This document shows, piece by piece, positions 10,069 to 19,814 of a stretch of DNA of 64,000 nucleotides. The stretch spans positions 124,001 to 188,000 of the forward strand of contig CANCFT010000003.1 in the NCBI GenBank assembly GCA_947377285.1, read 5' to 3'. This DNA comes from Bacteriovoracaceae bacterium (lineage in GTDB: Bacteria > Bdellovibrionota > Bacteriovoracia > Bacteriovoracales > Bacteriovoracaceae). Position 1 is the first letter of the stretch. Every line of letters begins with the position of its first letter. Below the pieces are notes generated by a model. That model searched no databases, had not been told where the DNA came from, and saw only the letters and a program-made list of their open reading frames with translations. The position numbers and the translations under genes were made by a program.

Positions 10069-12881
10069 GCTTTTAAAACTTTTTTTAAGTATTTTCCAGT
10101 GTGAGATTTACTATTTTTTGCCACTTGTTCAGGAGTTCCTTCAGCTACAATTTCTCCACCACCGCTTCCGCCTTCTGGACCAAGATCAATTACCCAATCT
10201 GCAGTTTTAATTACGTCCAAATTGTGTTCAATTATTAATAAAGTATGTCCTTGCTCAACAAGTTGTTGAAGGGCAGAAAGTAAAATTTTAATATCTTGAA
10301 AATGAAGTCCCGTAGTGGGTTCATCTAAGACATAGAGACAATGACCTTTGGTTCTTTTTGATAATTCTCTTGAAAGTTTTAAGCGCTGAGCTTCACCACC
10401 TGAGAGAGTTGTTGCTGGTTGGCCTAATTTCATATAACCCAAGCCAACTGAGTTTAATGTATTTAAAACTCGACCAAGCTTGGTGTGATTTTTAAAAAAT
10501 TCAGCTCCTTCTTCAATTGATAAATCTAGCACTTCTGAAATATTTTTACCTTTATATAATACTGAAAGTGTTTCAGAGTTGTAACGACTCCCCTTACATT
10601 CTGTGCAAGTGATATAAACATCTGGTAAAAAGTGCATTTCTATTTTCTTAACTCCATTACCTTCACATTCCTCGCAGCGACCACCTTTTACATTAAAACT
10701 AAATCGGCCTGTTTTATATCCACGAATTTGAGATTCATTAGTTGATGCAAATATTTCTCGAATATCGTCAAAAAGACCGGTGTAAGTGGCAGGGTTTGAA
10801 TGAGGTGTTCTTCCAATTGGAGACTGGTCTAATTCAATAACAGTTTTAATTTCATCAACACCTGTTAGCGAGTTAAAATTTGATTTTTGATAAAGTGATT
10901 TATGAGTTCTGGTTAAATGCGTTTTTACTGCTGGAACTAAAATTTTGTGAATGAGTGTTGATTTGCCTGAACCACTAACTCCCGAAATGCAAATTAATCC
11001 ACCGAGTGGAATTGTAACATTAAGATTTTTTATATTGTGCTCAGTTGCTCCATTGAGTTTTAAAAACTTTGTCGCTTTTTTTCTTTCAGTAGGAATTTCA
11101 ATGCGGTTATCACCATTTAAAAATTTTGCTGTTAAAGATTTTTTATCTTTAAGAATTTTTTCTAATGTTCCATGGGCAACAATTTTTCCACCATGAATAC
11201 CGGCCCCAGGACCCATGTCAATTAGGTAATCAGAAGCAAGCATTGTATCTTCGTCATGCTCAACGACTAAAACAGTATTTCCTATATCTCTGAGTGCTTT
11301 TAATGTTTTAATTAAGCGATCATTGTCACGTTGATGAAGTCCTATGCTTGGCTCATCTAAAACATACAATACACCAGAGAGAGCAGATCCAATTTGAGTT
11401 GCCAGTCTGATTCGTTGGGATTCACCCCCAGAAAGTGTCATTGCGCCTCTGTTAAGAGTTAAATAATTGAGACCTACATCTAAAAGAAAACGAAGACGTG
11501 ATGTAATCTCTTTTAATAACTTATCAGCAATGATTTTTTTCTCGCCATCAAGCTTTATTGCATTCAAATAATCAAAACACTCTGCAATTGAAAGTGTGCA
11601 GAGGTCCATTATATGCTTATTTCCAATTTTTGTAGAAAGAGCAACTTTGTTAAGTCTAAGTCCATTGCAACTAGGACATGTTTTTATGTTCATGAGTTTT
11701 TCTAGTTCTAAGCGGACTTTATCTGATCCAGATTCAAGAAACTTTTTCTCAAGCCAAGATGAAAGACCTGGAAAGGCTTTAGAAAATTCAAAATGAGAGT
11801 TTTCTGAAGTGAAAGAATATCGATAAACTTTTTCAGTACCATTAAAAAGTATATTGGTCATTTTTTTGGGAAGCTTTTTAAATGGAACTGATACATCAAT
11901 CCCCTCTTCATCTGCAATTGTTTCTACCATTTTATATAAAAAGGAATTTCTCTTTGAAAGAGGCGTAACAGCACCTTCCAAGAGCGGTAGATTTTCATCA
12001 AATATCATTAAATCAATATCAAATGTTTTAGTTTCTCCTAATCCGTTACAGATTTCACAAGCACCTATTGGTGAGTTGAATGAAAAAAGCCTTGGCTCAA
12101 GTTCGGGATAAACTTTGTTACCATCAGTAGATTTATTATATTCAGAAAAAGTAACTTCTTTATTATCATTGATGAGAATAATAATATTTCCACCACCTAA
12201 CTTTAAAGCGTATTCAACAGAGTCGGCTAAACGCTTATCAATATCGTCTTTTAAGACTATACGATCAACGACTATCTCTAATTGAAAATGACCCTTTGGA
12301 GCTTTTGTGTTTTCATCAAGAAGGATCATTTCACCATTTAACCTCGCTCGAGAAAAACCCATTGTTAAGAATTTAGATAATTGATCTTTAAATTTAATAT
12401 TTTCATTTGAAGGAACTGGGGCTAAAATTTGAAGCTTTGCCTTATCACCTAATTTTAAAACTTCTTTTACAATTTGTGTGGGAGTAAAACGTCTGACCTC
12501 TAGACCTGATTCAGGATCATATAACGTGCCAATTCGAGCAAATAAAACTCTAAGATAATCATAAATTTCTGTAGTTGTACCAACTGTTGAGCGTGGATTT
12601 TTACTTGAACTTTTTTGATCAATAGCTATTGAAGGAGATAGCCCGGTAATAGATTCAACCTCTGGTGGTTGATATTGACCTAAAAACTGTCGTGCATAAC
12701 TTGAGAGGGATTCAATATAACGGCGCTGCCCCTCAACATATATTGTATCAAAAGCAAGTGAGGATTTTCCTGAGCCAGATGGACCAGTGATGACAGTTAG
12801 AGTATTTTTTGGAATAGAAATACTTACATCTTGTAGATTATGAACCGAAGCCTTAACAATATTAATTTCATTTATTGACAC
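10065..12881 (-). CDS. uvrA: Excinuclease ABC subunit A
   Basis: DNA damage-recognition ATPase of nucleotide excision repair, 938 aa. Two ABC modules are visible: Walker A GPSGSGKSSLAFD near the N-terminus and GVSGSGKSTLIH in the second half, with signatures LSGGESQRIRLATQIG and LSGGEAQRLKLSREL. The C-terminal zinc finger has both pairs (CEEC and CTEC). In the first zinc finger the second pair is present (C275, C278) but the first pair is replaced by S251 and G254. The gene overlaps pdxA by 14 bases upstream. Mfd, which recruits UvrA to stalled polymerase, is also in this window. Confidence 0.96.
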   Translation of the reverse strand: MSINEINIVKASVHNLQDVSISIPKNTLTVITGPSGSGKSSLAFDTIYVEGQRRYIESLSSYARQFLGQYQPPEVESITGLSPSIAIDQKSSSKNPRSTVGTTTEIYDYLRVLFARIGTLYDPESGLEVRRFTPTQIVKEVLKLGDKAKLQILAPVPSNENIKFKDQLSKFLTMGFSRARLNGEMILLDENTKAPKGHFQLEIVVDRIVLKDDIDKRLADSVEYALKLGGGNIIILINDNKEVTFSEYNKSTDGNKVYPELEPRLFSFNSPIGACEICNGLGETKTFDIDLMIFDENLPLLEGAVTPLSKRNSFLYKMVETIADEEGIDVSVPFKKLPKKMTNILFNGTEKVYRYSFTSENSHFEFSKAFPGLSSWLEKKFLESGSDKVRLELEKLMNIKTCPSCNGLRLNKVALSTKIGNKHIMDLCTLSIAECFDYLNAIKLDGEKKIIADKLLKEITSRLRFLLDVGLNYLTLNRGAMTLSGGESQRIRLATQIGSALSGVLYVLDEPSIGLHQRDNDRLIKTLKALRDIGNTVLVVEHDEDTMLASDYLIDMGPGAGIHGGKIVAHGTLEKILKDKKSLTAKFLNGDNRIEIPTERKKATKFLKLNGATEHNIKNLNVTIPLGGLICISGVSGSGKSTLIHKILVPAVKTHLTRTHKSLYQKSNFNSLTGVDEIKTVIELDQSPIGRTPHSNPATYTGLFDDIREIFASTNESQIRGYKTGRFSFNVKGGRCEECEGNGVKKIEMHFLPDVYITCTECKGSRYNSETLSVLYKGKNISEVLDLSIEEGAEFFKNHTKLGRVLNTLNSVGLGYMKLGQPATTLSGGEAQRLKLSRELSKRTKGHCLYVLDEPTTGLHFQDIKILLSALQQLVEQGHTLLIIEHNLDVIKTADWVIDLGPEGGSGGGEIVAEGTPEQVAKNSKSHTGKYLKKVLKA

Positions 12882-13770
12882 TTAAAACCTCAAAAGCTTG
12901 TTTAAATAGATAAATCATTCCTGAAATATTTGCCTTATTTTTACCATATAGATCGAAGGCCGTGCCGTGGTCAACGCTTAGACGAAGAAAAGGTAAACCT
13001 AAAGTAATATTTAAACCAATTACTCCGTATTGTGATTTAAATTGTGCGAGACCTTGGTCATGATACATATATACGAATAGTTGGTTTAATTTAGTATTTT
13101 TATAATGATGTAATGTATCCCCAGAATAAGGGCCACTGAAAATATTCCCATAACTTTTAACAAGCCTAGGAATAGCTTTTTTTATAGCAATTTCCTCATC
13201 TCCCAAAAGCCCATTTTCCCCAGCATGAGGATTAATGCCAGAAAAAATGATTTCATCAAATTTGAAAAAATATTTTTTAAAATTATCCAAAGTTATTTTT
13301 AATTTTTCTAAGATTATTGTTTCATCAATTGTTGAAGAAACTATTTTTAATGGGATATGGTCAGTAATAAGCAATACATTCTGAGTTAAGCCTTTAAAGG
13401 TCATAGAAATATTTTTATTATTAAAATAAGATCTAAAAAATTCAGTATACCCAGCTTGGTTTATATTATTAAAAAGCAGTTGGTCTTTTGACGTTGGCAA
13501 TGTCACTAAGATGTCTTTAGTTGTCATTAAACCAAGGGCAGTTAGCAATGAGTTCGTAGAAGGGAAAATTGTAGTCTCAATATTCTCAATAATAATTAAA
13601 TCATGAAACAATTTAATGTCTAGATTTAGATCTTTTAGGTTTTGATTAAAATTTTGTTTATTAACAACTAATCGAACCATCTTTTTTTCTTCAAAAGATA
13701 GTAGTAGAAATGATTTAAGAAAAATTTCTAATCCGATGCCGAGTTGATGACCTTGGGTAATGTAAATCAT
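12868..13770 (-). CDS. pdxA: 4-hydroxythreonine-4-phosphate dehydrogenase (PdxA)
   Basis: Oxidises 4-phosphohydroxy-L-threonine in the DXP-dependent pathway to pyridoxal phosphate. The C-terminal signature NITLGLPFLRLSVDHGTAFD is clear. The metal-binding histidines can be matched in TDHIPL, NPHAGENG and YMYHDQGL. At 300 aa it is a little shorter than E. coli PdxA (329), and the N-terminal glycine motif is diverged: TQGHQLGIGLE where TPGDPAGIGPE is usual. It lies 15 bases after a surA-like gene, matching the surA-pdxA order of enterobacteria. Confidence 0.85.
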   Translation of the reverse strand: MIYITQGHQLGIGLEIFLKSFLLLSFEEKKMVRLVVNKQNFNQNLKDLNLDIKLFHDLIIIENIETTIFPSTNSLLTALGLMTTKDILVTLPTSKDQLLFNNINQAGYTEFFRSYFNNKNISMTFKGLTQNVLLITDHIPLKIVSSTIDETIILEKLKITLDNFKKYFFKFDEIIFSGINPHAGENGLLGDEEIAIKKAIPRLVKSYGNIFSGPYSGDTLHHYKNTKLNQLFVYMYHDQGLAQFKSQYGVIGLNITLGLPFLRLSVDHGTAFDLYGKNKANISGMIYLFKQAFEVLSVNK

Positions 13771-13785
13771 TTGGCGAACAAAACC

Positions 13786-14697
13786 TTAATTTGAGATTTT
13801 AATATAATGCTTATTTCTTTCTCGTTCAAACCAAACTTGGGCCTCATTTTTAACAAGTACTTCAAAAAGATCATCACGAATTTTATCTTTTTGTTTAATG
13901 AAAGCTTCAGATTCAACTAAGTCTTTTTTGGCAATATAGAATACATGATAGTGGTCACTTAATGTTATCGAACTAGTTAAGGCGCCTTCATCAGTTTGTT
14001 TGAGTATTTTTTTTAATTCAGGAGCAAGACCATCTTCAGTAATTTCATCTAAATTCGTAGTTGTTAAGCTAGCAAATGTTTCTGGCAAAATACCATTTAC
14101 TCTAAACTGTCTAATAGTGTCTTCAAGTTGCCCTTTGTTTAATTTGGGCATATTTTCTTTAGAGAGTGAGTAATCTAATAAGGTATATTTAAAATTAAGA
14201 CGTGAGTCTTTGATGTTCGATTTAAAATACGCATTTTTAACATCTTGTTCTGAAACAGCAATCGTTGGAGTTATTACTCTATTGATGAAGTAGCTATATT
14301 CAATTGCCTCGCGAAGGGTTTCGAAATATTCATCAAATGTTGAGCCTTGTTGCTTTAAGAAAATCATTAGTGATTTTCGATCAACATTAAGTCTTTTTTC
14401 GTTGGCTTTTATCTGTGTCTCAACTTGATCATCGGTGATCGTATAACCTAACTCAGTAAGTTTTGAACGAATAAGAAATTTATTTATGGAGATATTTAGT
14501 ATTTCTTCTGTTGAAAAAACTGCTTTATCATAAATCATTGGAGCAACATTTTTTTTGATCGCCATACCTTTAGACACTCGAGTCAACTGAGACAAAGTAA
14601 TAATATTATCATCGATGATTGCACTTATTTTATCGAGTAACTTTGCTTGAGCTGTTGTTTGAACAATCAAGAGGAATAAACAGACGAGAGATTTCAT
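13786..14697 (-). CDS. SurA-like periplasmic chaperone
   Basis: Exported protein of 303 aa with a signal peptide (about residues 1-18, ...TTAQA) followed by KISAIIDDNIITLSQL, like the start of SurA (VAAVVNNGVVLESDV-type). The N-terminal chaperone region is helical up to about residue 150. The following segment ends in DHYHVFYIAKKD, which resembles the last strand of a parvulin domain, but the classical catalytic motifs are not evident, so isomerase activity is doubtful. It heads an operon with pdxA, as surA does in E. coli. Likely role: folding of outer-membrane proteins. Confidence 0.7.
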   Translation of the reverse strand: MKSLVCLFLLIVQTTAQAKLLDKISAIIDDNIITLSQLTRVSKGMAIKKNVAPMIYDKAVFSTEEILNISINKFLIRSKLTELGYTITDDQVETQIKANEKRLNVDRKSLMIFLKQQGSTFDEYFETLREAIEYSYFINRVITPTIAVSEQDVKNAYFKSNIKDSRLNFKYTLLDYSLSKENMPKLNKGQLEDTIRQFRVNGILPETFASLTTTNLDEITEDGLAPELKKILKQTDEGALTSSITLSDHYHVFYIAKKDLVESEAFIKQKDKIRDDLFEVLVKNEAQVWFERERNKHYIKISN

Positions 14698-14735
14698 TGA
14701 TAACCCACTTTCTATTAGTAAGATATAAAGATTAA

Positions 14736-14764
14736 GTTATATGACTCTACATGTGAAGGTGCAA
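14736..14764 (-). promoter_or_regulatory. Candidate sigma70 promoter for the surA-like/pdxA/uvrA operon
   Basis: On the minus strand TTGCAC (14759-14764) and TATAAC (14736-14741) are separated by 17 bases, about 40 bases upstream of the surA-like start. The -10 box is good (5/6) and the -35 weak (3/6). Confidence 0.4.
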
Positions 14765-14775
14765 GAGATAAAGAA

Positions 14776-14812
14776 ATTGGATTAAATTCTGATTTAATCC
14801 AATTGTCTTTTA
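14776..14812 (-). terminator. Hairpin between parvulin and surA-like genes
   Basis: A perfect 12-bp inverted repeat (14776-14787 with 14792-14803, loop TCTG) lies downstream of the parvulin gene. On the minus strand it is followed by TTCTTTAT, so it probably ends the parvulin transcript. The stem is AT-rich, which weakens the call. Confidence 0.5.
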
Positions 14813-14864
14813 TATATTAAAAAATAAAAAATTGAGGTATTGACGCGATTCAAAGAATTAAAGC

Positions 14865-15683
14865 TTACTTTAAAAATTCTTTATTAATTTTAACTTGAGC
14901 ACCTTTGCGACTATCAGCAAAGTATTCTTCAAGGATAATGTCGCGTTTTTGATCATAAACAATTTTTTTATAAATAGCTGGGTCAACTTCTTTCCACTCA
15001 TGAACACCCAGAACTTTAATGATATGCAATCCAAACTGAGTGCGTACTGGTGAACTAATAAACCCAATTGGTTTTCCATTGATAGCTTTAAAATATTCTG
15101 GTGCGTACTTAATGGCCGGTTGAAATCCTAAGTCTCCAGCTGCAGGAGCAACTGAGCTTTGCGAATATTTATTTGCAAGTTCAGGCCATAATTGTGGTTT
15201 CGCTTGAAGTTGTTTGTAAAGTTCAAGGGATTTTTTCGTTGCTTCTTGTAATTCTTCTTTTTCTGGGCTGACTCTTATTCTTAATAAAATATGAGCAGTT
15301 CTGTATTCTTTGTTTTTGTTATAGTACTCTTGTGCTTCTTTATCTGAAACAACTATTCCCTGAAGTTTCTTTTCTAAATCTTTTGAAATTTGTGCATGGT
15401 AAAGAACATCTTCCATTTTTGCTTTTACGATTGGGTCTTCATTTAACTTTGCTTCTTTAGCTTTTTTGATACCGATTTCACGATTAATAATATCGTTAAG
15501 AACTTTATCTTTAGTTACCATTTTATCAGAAACAAACATTAAGTTTTGTTCAAAGGCTTGATCAAGTTGAGCTTTTTTAATTTCTACTCCATTCACAGTT
15601 GCCACAACCGGGTCAGGTGTTTGGGCCATTGAAGAAAGAGAAACAAGGAAAGTTGCTGCCAGAAAAAGAGTTGATTTTTTCAT
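14865..15683 (-). CDS. Parvulin-type peptidyl-prolyl cis-trans isomerase, secreted
   Basis: Periplasmic foldase of 272 aa. A signal peptide (about 1-20, ...SLSSMA-QTPDP) precedes a helical N-terminal region beginning VVATVNGVEIKKAQLDQAF, as in PrsA/PpiD/SurA relatives. The parvulin domain covers about residues 127-226: it starts with YRTAHILLRI and ends PVRTQFGLHIIKVLGV, with a DLGF turn between. It has its own transcript, separated from the SurA-like gene by a hairpin. Confidence 0.88.
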   Translation of the reverse strand: MKKSTLFLAATFLVSLSSMAQTPDPVVATVNGVEIKKAQLDQAFEQNLMFVSDKMVTKDKVLNDIINREIGIKKAKEAKLNEDPIVKAKMEDVLYHAQISKDLEKKLQGIVVSDKEAQEYYNKNKEYRTAHILLRIRVSPEKEELQEATKKSLELYKQLQAKPQLWPELANKYSQSSVAPAAGDLGFQPAIKYAPEYFKAINGKPIGFISSPVRTQFGLHIIKVLGVHEWKEVDPAIYKKIVYDQKRDIILEEYFADSRKGAQVKINKEFLK

Positions 15684-15786
15684 TATTTAATTCCCAATTA
15701 TTACTAGAAAAAGTTACGTTAAATTGTCTAAAAAAGTATGATCTTATTTTAATAATAGCAGAAAAATAAATTTAGGAAGAACAAAA

Positions 15787-18700
15787 TCACTTAGATGGAA
15801 TAATTTGCTCTGAAATATCTTTAGAAAACTTGAGTAAATCATTTTGGGTGACTACGTTTTTATGATTGTAGATCACTCGATAATCTGGAGTAAATTGATA
15901 TATTTTTGGACGAGAAATAAAGAAATTAACAACTTTATCTCTCAATTCTGGGCTAGATTCTAAAAATCCTTTATCAAATTTTAATGTAATGGCAGATCCT
16001 CCAACTAAAACAGACTTTAGCCCCAAGGTTTGAAGGTAAATCCTAGTCTCTAAGACAACAAACAAATTGGTGAGTTCATCACTAAATAAACCATAAACAT
16101 CTTGGAATTCATCTTTTATATTTTCAAGTAATAATAATGTTTCACAATTTGATAAGCGTTTGTATTGTTTCAAGCGCTCGCTAGGATCACTTATATAATG
16201 ATTAGGAATGAATGCAGGAAATGGTGTGAGGATTTCAATGTCTTTTTTAAGGATTTTTCTTTCGCCACGAATTTCATGAATAGCATCTTTTAGAAGTTCC
16301 ATATATAATTCAAGCCCAACGGCTTCAATGTGTCCCGATTGAGTTCCCCCTAAAATATCACCCGCACCTCTGATTTCTAAATCAACAGAAGCTATATTAA
16401 ACCCAGAACCCATTTCTGCATAGGTTTGAAGAGCATGAAGACGTTTTTGAGCAATGGTTGAAATTTCTCTCATGCGGGGAATGACAAAATAGGCGTAGGC
16501 TTTTTTGTCAGAGCGACCTATTCTTCCACGCAATTGATGAAGTTGTGAAAGTCCATAAGTATCAGCACGGTCAATAATCATTGTATTAGCATTCGGAATA
16601 TCAATACCAGATTCTATAATAGTAGTTGCAACTAAGACTTGATAGGCACCATTATAAAATGAATTAATACGGTCTTCAAGTTCTCGTTCAGTCATTTGCC
16701 CATGAGCAAAAGTGATTTTTGCTTCAGGAACAAGTTCTCTTATTGAGGCAGCATATTCTTCAATGTCATGAACTTTATTGTGAACAATGAATACTTGCCC
16801 TCCTCTTTGGAGCTCTTTTTGGATAGCGGTCTGAATGGTAAGCTCGTCTTCTTTTATCACATAAGTTTTAATTGATTGTCGTTTTGGTGGAGCTGTTTTT
16901 ATTAATGATAAATCTCTTAGACCTAAAAATGCCATTTGTAAGGTTCGAGGAATTGGAGTAGCAGTCAAAGTTAAAAAATCCACAGATGCTTTCATGAGTT
17001 TTAATTTTTCTTTGTGCCCTACTCCAAATCTTTGTTCTTCATCAACTATAACTAAACCAAGGTCACTAAAAATAAGTTTATCTGATAAAAGTTTATGAGT
17101 TCCAATCAAGATATCTATTTCGCCCCTTTCTGTTTTTGCTAGAATTTCTTTTGATTCTTTAGCGGACTTGAATCTAGAAATAAATTCAATCCTAACTGGA
17201 AAATCTTTAAAACGTTTAGTAAATGAATTAAAATGTTGGAGGGCCAATATTGTCGTAGGTACTAAAACAGCAACTTGTTTTTTATCTTCAACTGCTTTGA
17301 AAGCTGCCCTCATCGCTACTTCTGTTTTACCAAAACCAACATCTCCACAAACTAAAAAATCCATAGGAACTGGCTTTTGCATGGCCTCTAGTACATCTTC
17401 AATCGCACGGGCCTGGTCTGGAGTTTCTTCAAAAGGAAATGCCAATTCAAATTCTTTATAAAGATGATCTGGTTCGGAAAATGCATAAGCTGATGATGAT
17501 TGTCGTTCGGCTTGAAGCTTCAGTAAATCAAAAGCAAGTACTTTGGCTGAATTTCTGGCCCTAGACTTTAAGAGCTGAAACTTGTTTGTTCTAAGGCTGT
17601 CGCGCTTTAATCCCGTTTGAGAATCTGCATGTTTTTGAATTTGATTTAGCTTGTAAACAGGGACATAGATTTTGTCATTTTCAGCATATTTTATGACTAA
17701 AAAATCAGTTTTATCACCACCGATATTTAAGGATTCTAAACCTAAATATTCACCTACACCATATTCACTATGGATTACAAAATCACCTATTTTCAGAGTT
17801 GCAATTTGCTCCGCAAATAGATCGAGATCTACTTTTGCACTTTTTTGGACTTTTGTTTTTTTAGCCGCAAAGAGATCACCATCAGATATTATGAGAAACT
17901 TTTCACCTTCATAGTAAAACCCTTCAGTGACTTTAAAAGGTAAAAAAGAAATTCGTGAATTTAAATCTCTCGAATATTCTTGAAGTTCAATAAGATGTTG
18001 GATTTCAGCTTTCGATGAATCACTATAAGAAGAAAAATAGACATGACCCTGGAACTCAAAATGTTTTTTTAAAAAACCTAAAGCAGCTTTAATATAATCA
18101 GGCTTACTTAATGATGGATTTATATATTGATTTAAAAAAGTTTTAGTTTTTATTAATCGTAAATCAATTGCATCAGATACATCTCCAAAATTCATACTGA
18201 TATTCAATTGATCAATTAATATGACTTTTGATTTATCTAAGTTTTTGAAAAAACTAAAATCATAAATTGTATCAAATCCAGGAAGTACATTTTCACTCAT
18301 GAGATTCTCACTCTCATTTTGGAAATCTACTCTCAGAGATTCATTAAGCTCAAGAAATGATCGGTAAGTTTCATTGGCATTCAAGACAGATATAATTAGG
18401 TCATCTTGGTTTAAAAAATCAAAAAGGATTCCGGCATTTTTAAAAAATAATGGAATATAGACAGGATAGTTTTCAAATAATTGTCCTTCCGAAAGTCTAG
18501 AGAAAAGTGATTTGCGAAATTCAAATTTATTTTTAAAACTTGGCCCAAACTGCGGTAAGTTTTCACGTAAAGTAACCGGGAAATCATGAGTTGTAAAAAT
18601 ACCAGCAGCAGGGGCCACTGTTACGGAGGTTAAAGAATGGTCTTTAATAGATTTTTGTGAACTTAAATCTATTTCATGAATTGATTCTATTAAGTCATCA

Positions 18701-19287
18701 AAGTATGAAATTCTAACTGGTATTGAGCCAATAGGATAAAGATCAAATATTTGACCTTTTTGAATAAAGGTTCCAGGTTCTTCCACGGAAGTCGCCGAAG
18801 AATAGCCTAAAGCAACAAGTTTTTTTGCTAAATCGATTGGAGCAATAATGTCATCAACGGCTAAATTAAAACTAAATTCATTGAAAAATTGAGGTGGTGG
18901 AGTTTTTAAGGACAATGCCTCAAATGAAGTTATTAAAATAAATTTGTTTTTATTTTGTTTATATTTAATTAATCGGCTTAATATTTCGAGTCGATCATAA
19001 AAGCTTTTTTCCGACGAAATTACTCCACTATAGGGCGACGCCTCAAGACCAGGATAAAACAAAACATTGACATGATTTTCTAACGCTTGCGCTAAGTCTT
19101 CAGCTTCATCATTGGAAGAAGTGATTATTAAATGAGATTTTTTAAGAAATAATTTCGCATTTTCTTGTAAGAAACTATTCAAGACAAAGGCCCATTGATC
19201 CATATCTGTTCCATAAATATGCAACTGGGAATGACTGTGGTCATCCCAATTAAAAATTCTTTGAAGCAGTGAATTGAAGTGAATCAT
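15787..19287 (-). CDS. mfd: Transcription-repair coupling factor Mfd
   Basis: SF2 translocase that removes RNA polymerase stalled at lesions and recruits UvrA. Full length at 1166 aa. A UvrB-like N-terminal region is followed by the RNA-polymerase-interacting domain (FVIHSEYGVGEYLGLESL), then the helicase core: Walker A CGDVGFGKTEVAMR, DEEQ box VIVDEEQRFGVGHKEKL, motif III TLTATPIPRTL, and C-terminal motifs ATTIIESGIDIPNANT and LRGRIGRSDKKAYAY. It ends with a TRCF domain. It is transcribed divergently from the nuo operon. Confidence 0.97.
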   Translation of the reverse strand: MIHFNSLLQRIFNWDDHSHSQLHIYGTDMDQWAFVLNSFLQENAKLFLKKSHLIITSSNDEAEDLAQALENHVNVLFYPGLEASPYSGVISSEKSFYDRLEILSRLIKYKQNKNKFILITSFEALSLKTPPPQFFNEFSFNLAVDDIIAPIDLAKKLVALGYSSATSVEEPGTFIQKGQIFDLYPIGSIPVRISYFDDLIESIHEIDLSSQKSIKDHSLTSVTVAPAAGIFTTHDFPVTLRENLPQFGPSFKNKFEFRKSLFSRLSEGQLFENYPVYIPLFFKNAGILFDFLNQDDLIISVLNANETYRSFLELNESLRVDFQNESENLMSENVLPGFDTIYDFSFFKNLDKSKVILIDQLNISMNFGDVSDAIDLRLIKTKTFLNQYINPSLSKPDYIKAALGFLKKHFEFQGHVYFSSYSDSSKAEIQHLIELQEYSRDLNSRISFLPFKVTEGFYYEGEKFLIISDGDLFAAKKTKVQKSAKVDLDLFAEQIATLKIGDFVIHSEYGVGEYLGLESLNIGGDKTDFLVIKYAENDKIYVPVYKLNQIQKHADSQTGLKRDSLRTNKFQLLKSRARNSAKVLAFDLLKLQAERQSSSAYAFSEPDHLYKEFELAFPFEETPDQARAIEDVLEAMQKPVPMDFLVCGDVGFGKTEVAMRAAFKAVEDKKQVAVLVPTTILALQHFNSFTKRFKDFPVRIEFISRFKSAKESKEILAKTERGEIDILIGTHKLLSDKLIFSDLGLVIVDEEQRFGVGHKEKLKLMKASVDFLTLTATPIPRTLQMAFLGLRDLSLIKTAPPKRQSIKTYVIKEDELTIQTAIQKELQRGGQVFIVHNKVHDIEEYAASIRELVPEAKITFAHGQMTERELEDRINSFYNGAYQVLVATTIIESGIDIPNANTMIIDRADTYGLSQLHQLRGRIGRSDKKAYAYFVIPRMREISTIAQKRLHALQTYAEMGSGFNIASVDLEIRGAGDILGGTQSGHIEAVGLELYMELLKDAIHEIRGERKILKKDIEILTPFPAFIPNHYISDPSERLKQYKRLSNCETLLLLENIKDEFQDVYGLFSDELTNLFVVLETRIYLQTLGLKSVLVGGSAITLKFDKGFLESSPELRDKVVNFFISRPKIYQFTPDYRVIYNHKNVVTQNDLLKFSKDISEQIIPSK

Positions 19288-19388
19288 ATGAACAATCGTT
19301 TGAAGCGAAATTAACTATTTCCAAGATATTATATTTTCGTGTAATCTAAGAAAACTAAAAAATTGGATTTTTTATCTCGGAGATCAAG

Positions 19389-19814
19389 ATGTCGACATTT
19401 AATCTAGACGTCTACATGCCCGTCGTAATTTTAATTGCGCTCGCGTTGTTGGTGGCAGGTGGATCACTTCTATTGGGAGGATTGATTCGTCCTCATAACC
19501 CAAATAAACTCAAAGAAACTGCGTATGAATGTGGTGAGGAACCAGTTGGTTCAGCTTGGGCAAATTTCAACGTTAGATTTTATGTTATCGCGCTAATTTT
19601 TATCATTTTCGATGTTGAAAGTGCCCTTATGTTTCCAGTGGCAGCAGTATTCAAAAAATTTAATCAAATTGGCCTTGGCGGAACTCTTCTTCTTTCAGTG
19701 TTTAGCTTTGTTTTAATACTAGTATCAGGTTTAATTTACTGCTGGAAAAAGGGCGACCTGGATTGGGTTAAAAGTTTTAATTCTCAGCCACAGCTTGCGA
19801 CAAAGGATAAGTAA
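19389..19814 (+). CDS. nuoA: NADH-quinone oxidoreductase subunit A, copy 1
   Basis: Three-helix subunit at the junction of the membrane and peripheral arms of complex I. The conserved loop is present (TAYECGEEP) together with FNVRFYVIALIFIIFDVESA and its acidic FDVE motif. At 141 aa it is longer than the second copy (119 aa at 27146) because of extended ends. GGAGATCAAG precedes the ATG. It begins a seven-gene set in the order A, H, J, K, L, M, N; nuoB, C and D, which usually follow nuoA, are absent. Confidence 0.93.
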   Translation: MSTFNLDVYMPVVILIALALLVAGGSLLLGGLIRPHNPNKLKETAYECGEEPVGSAWANFNVRFYVIALIFIIFDVESALMFPVAAVFKKFNQIGLGGTLLLSVFSFVLILVSGLIYCWKKGDLDWVKSFNSQPQLATKDK

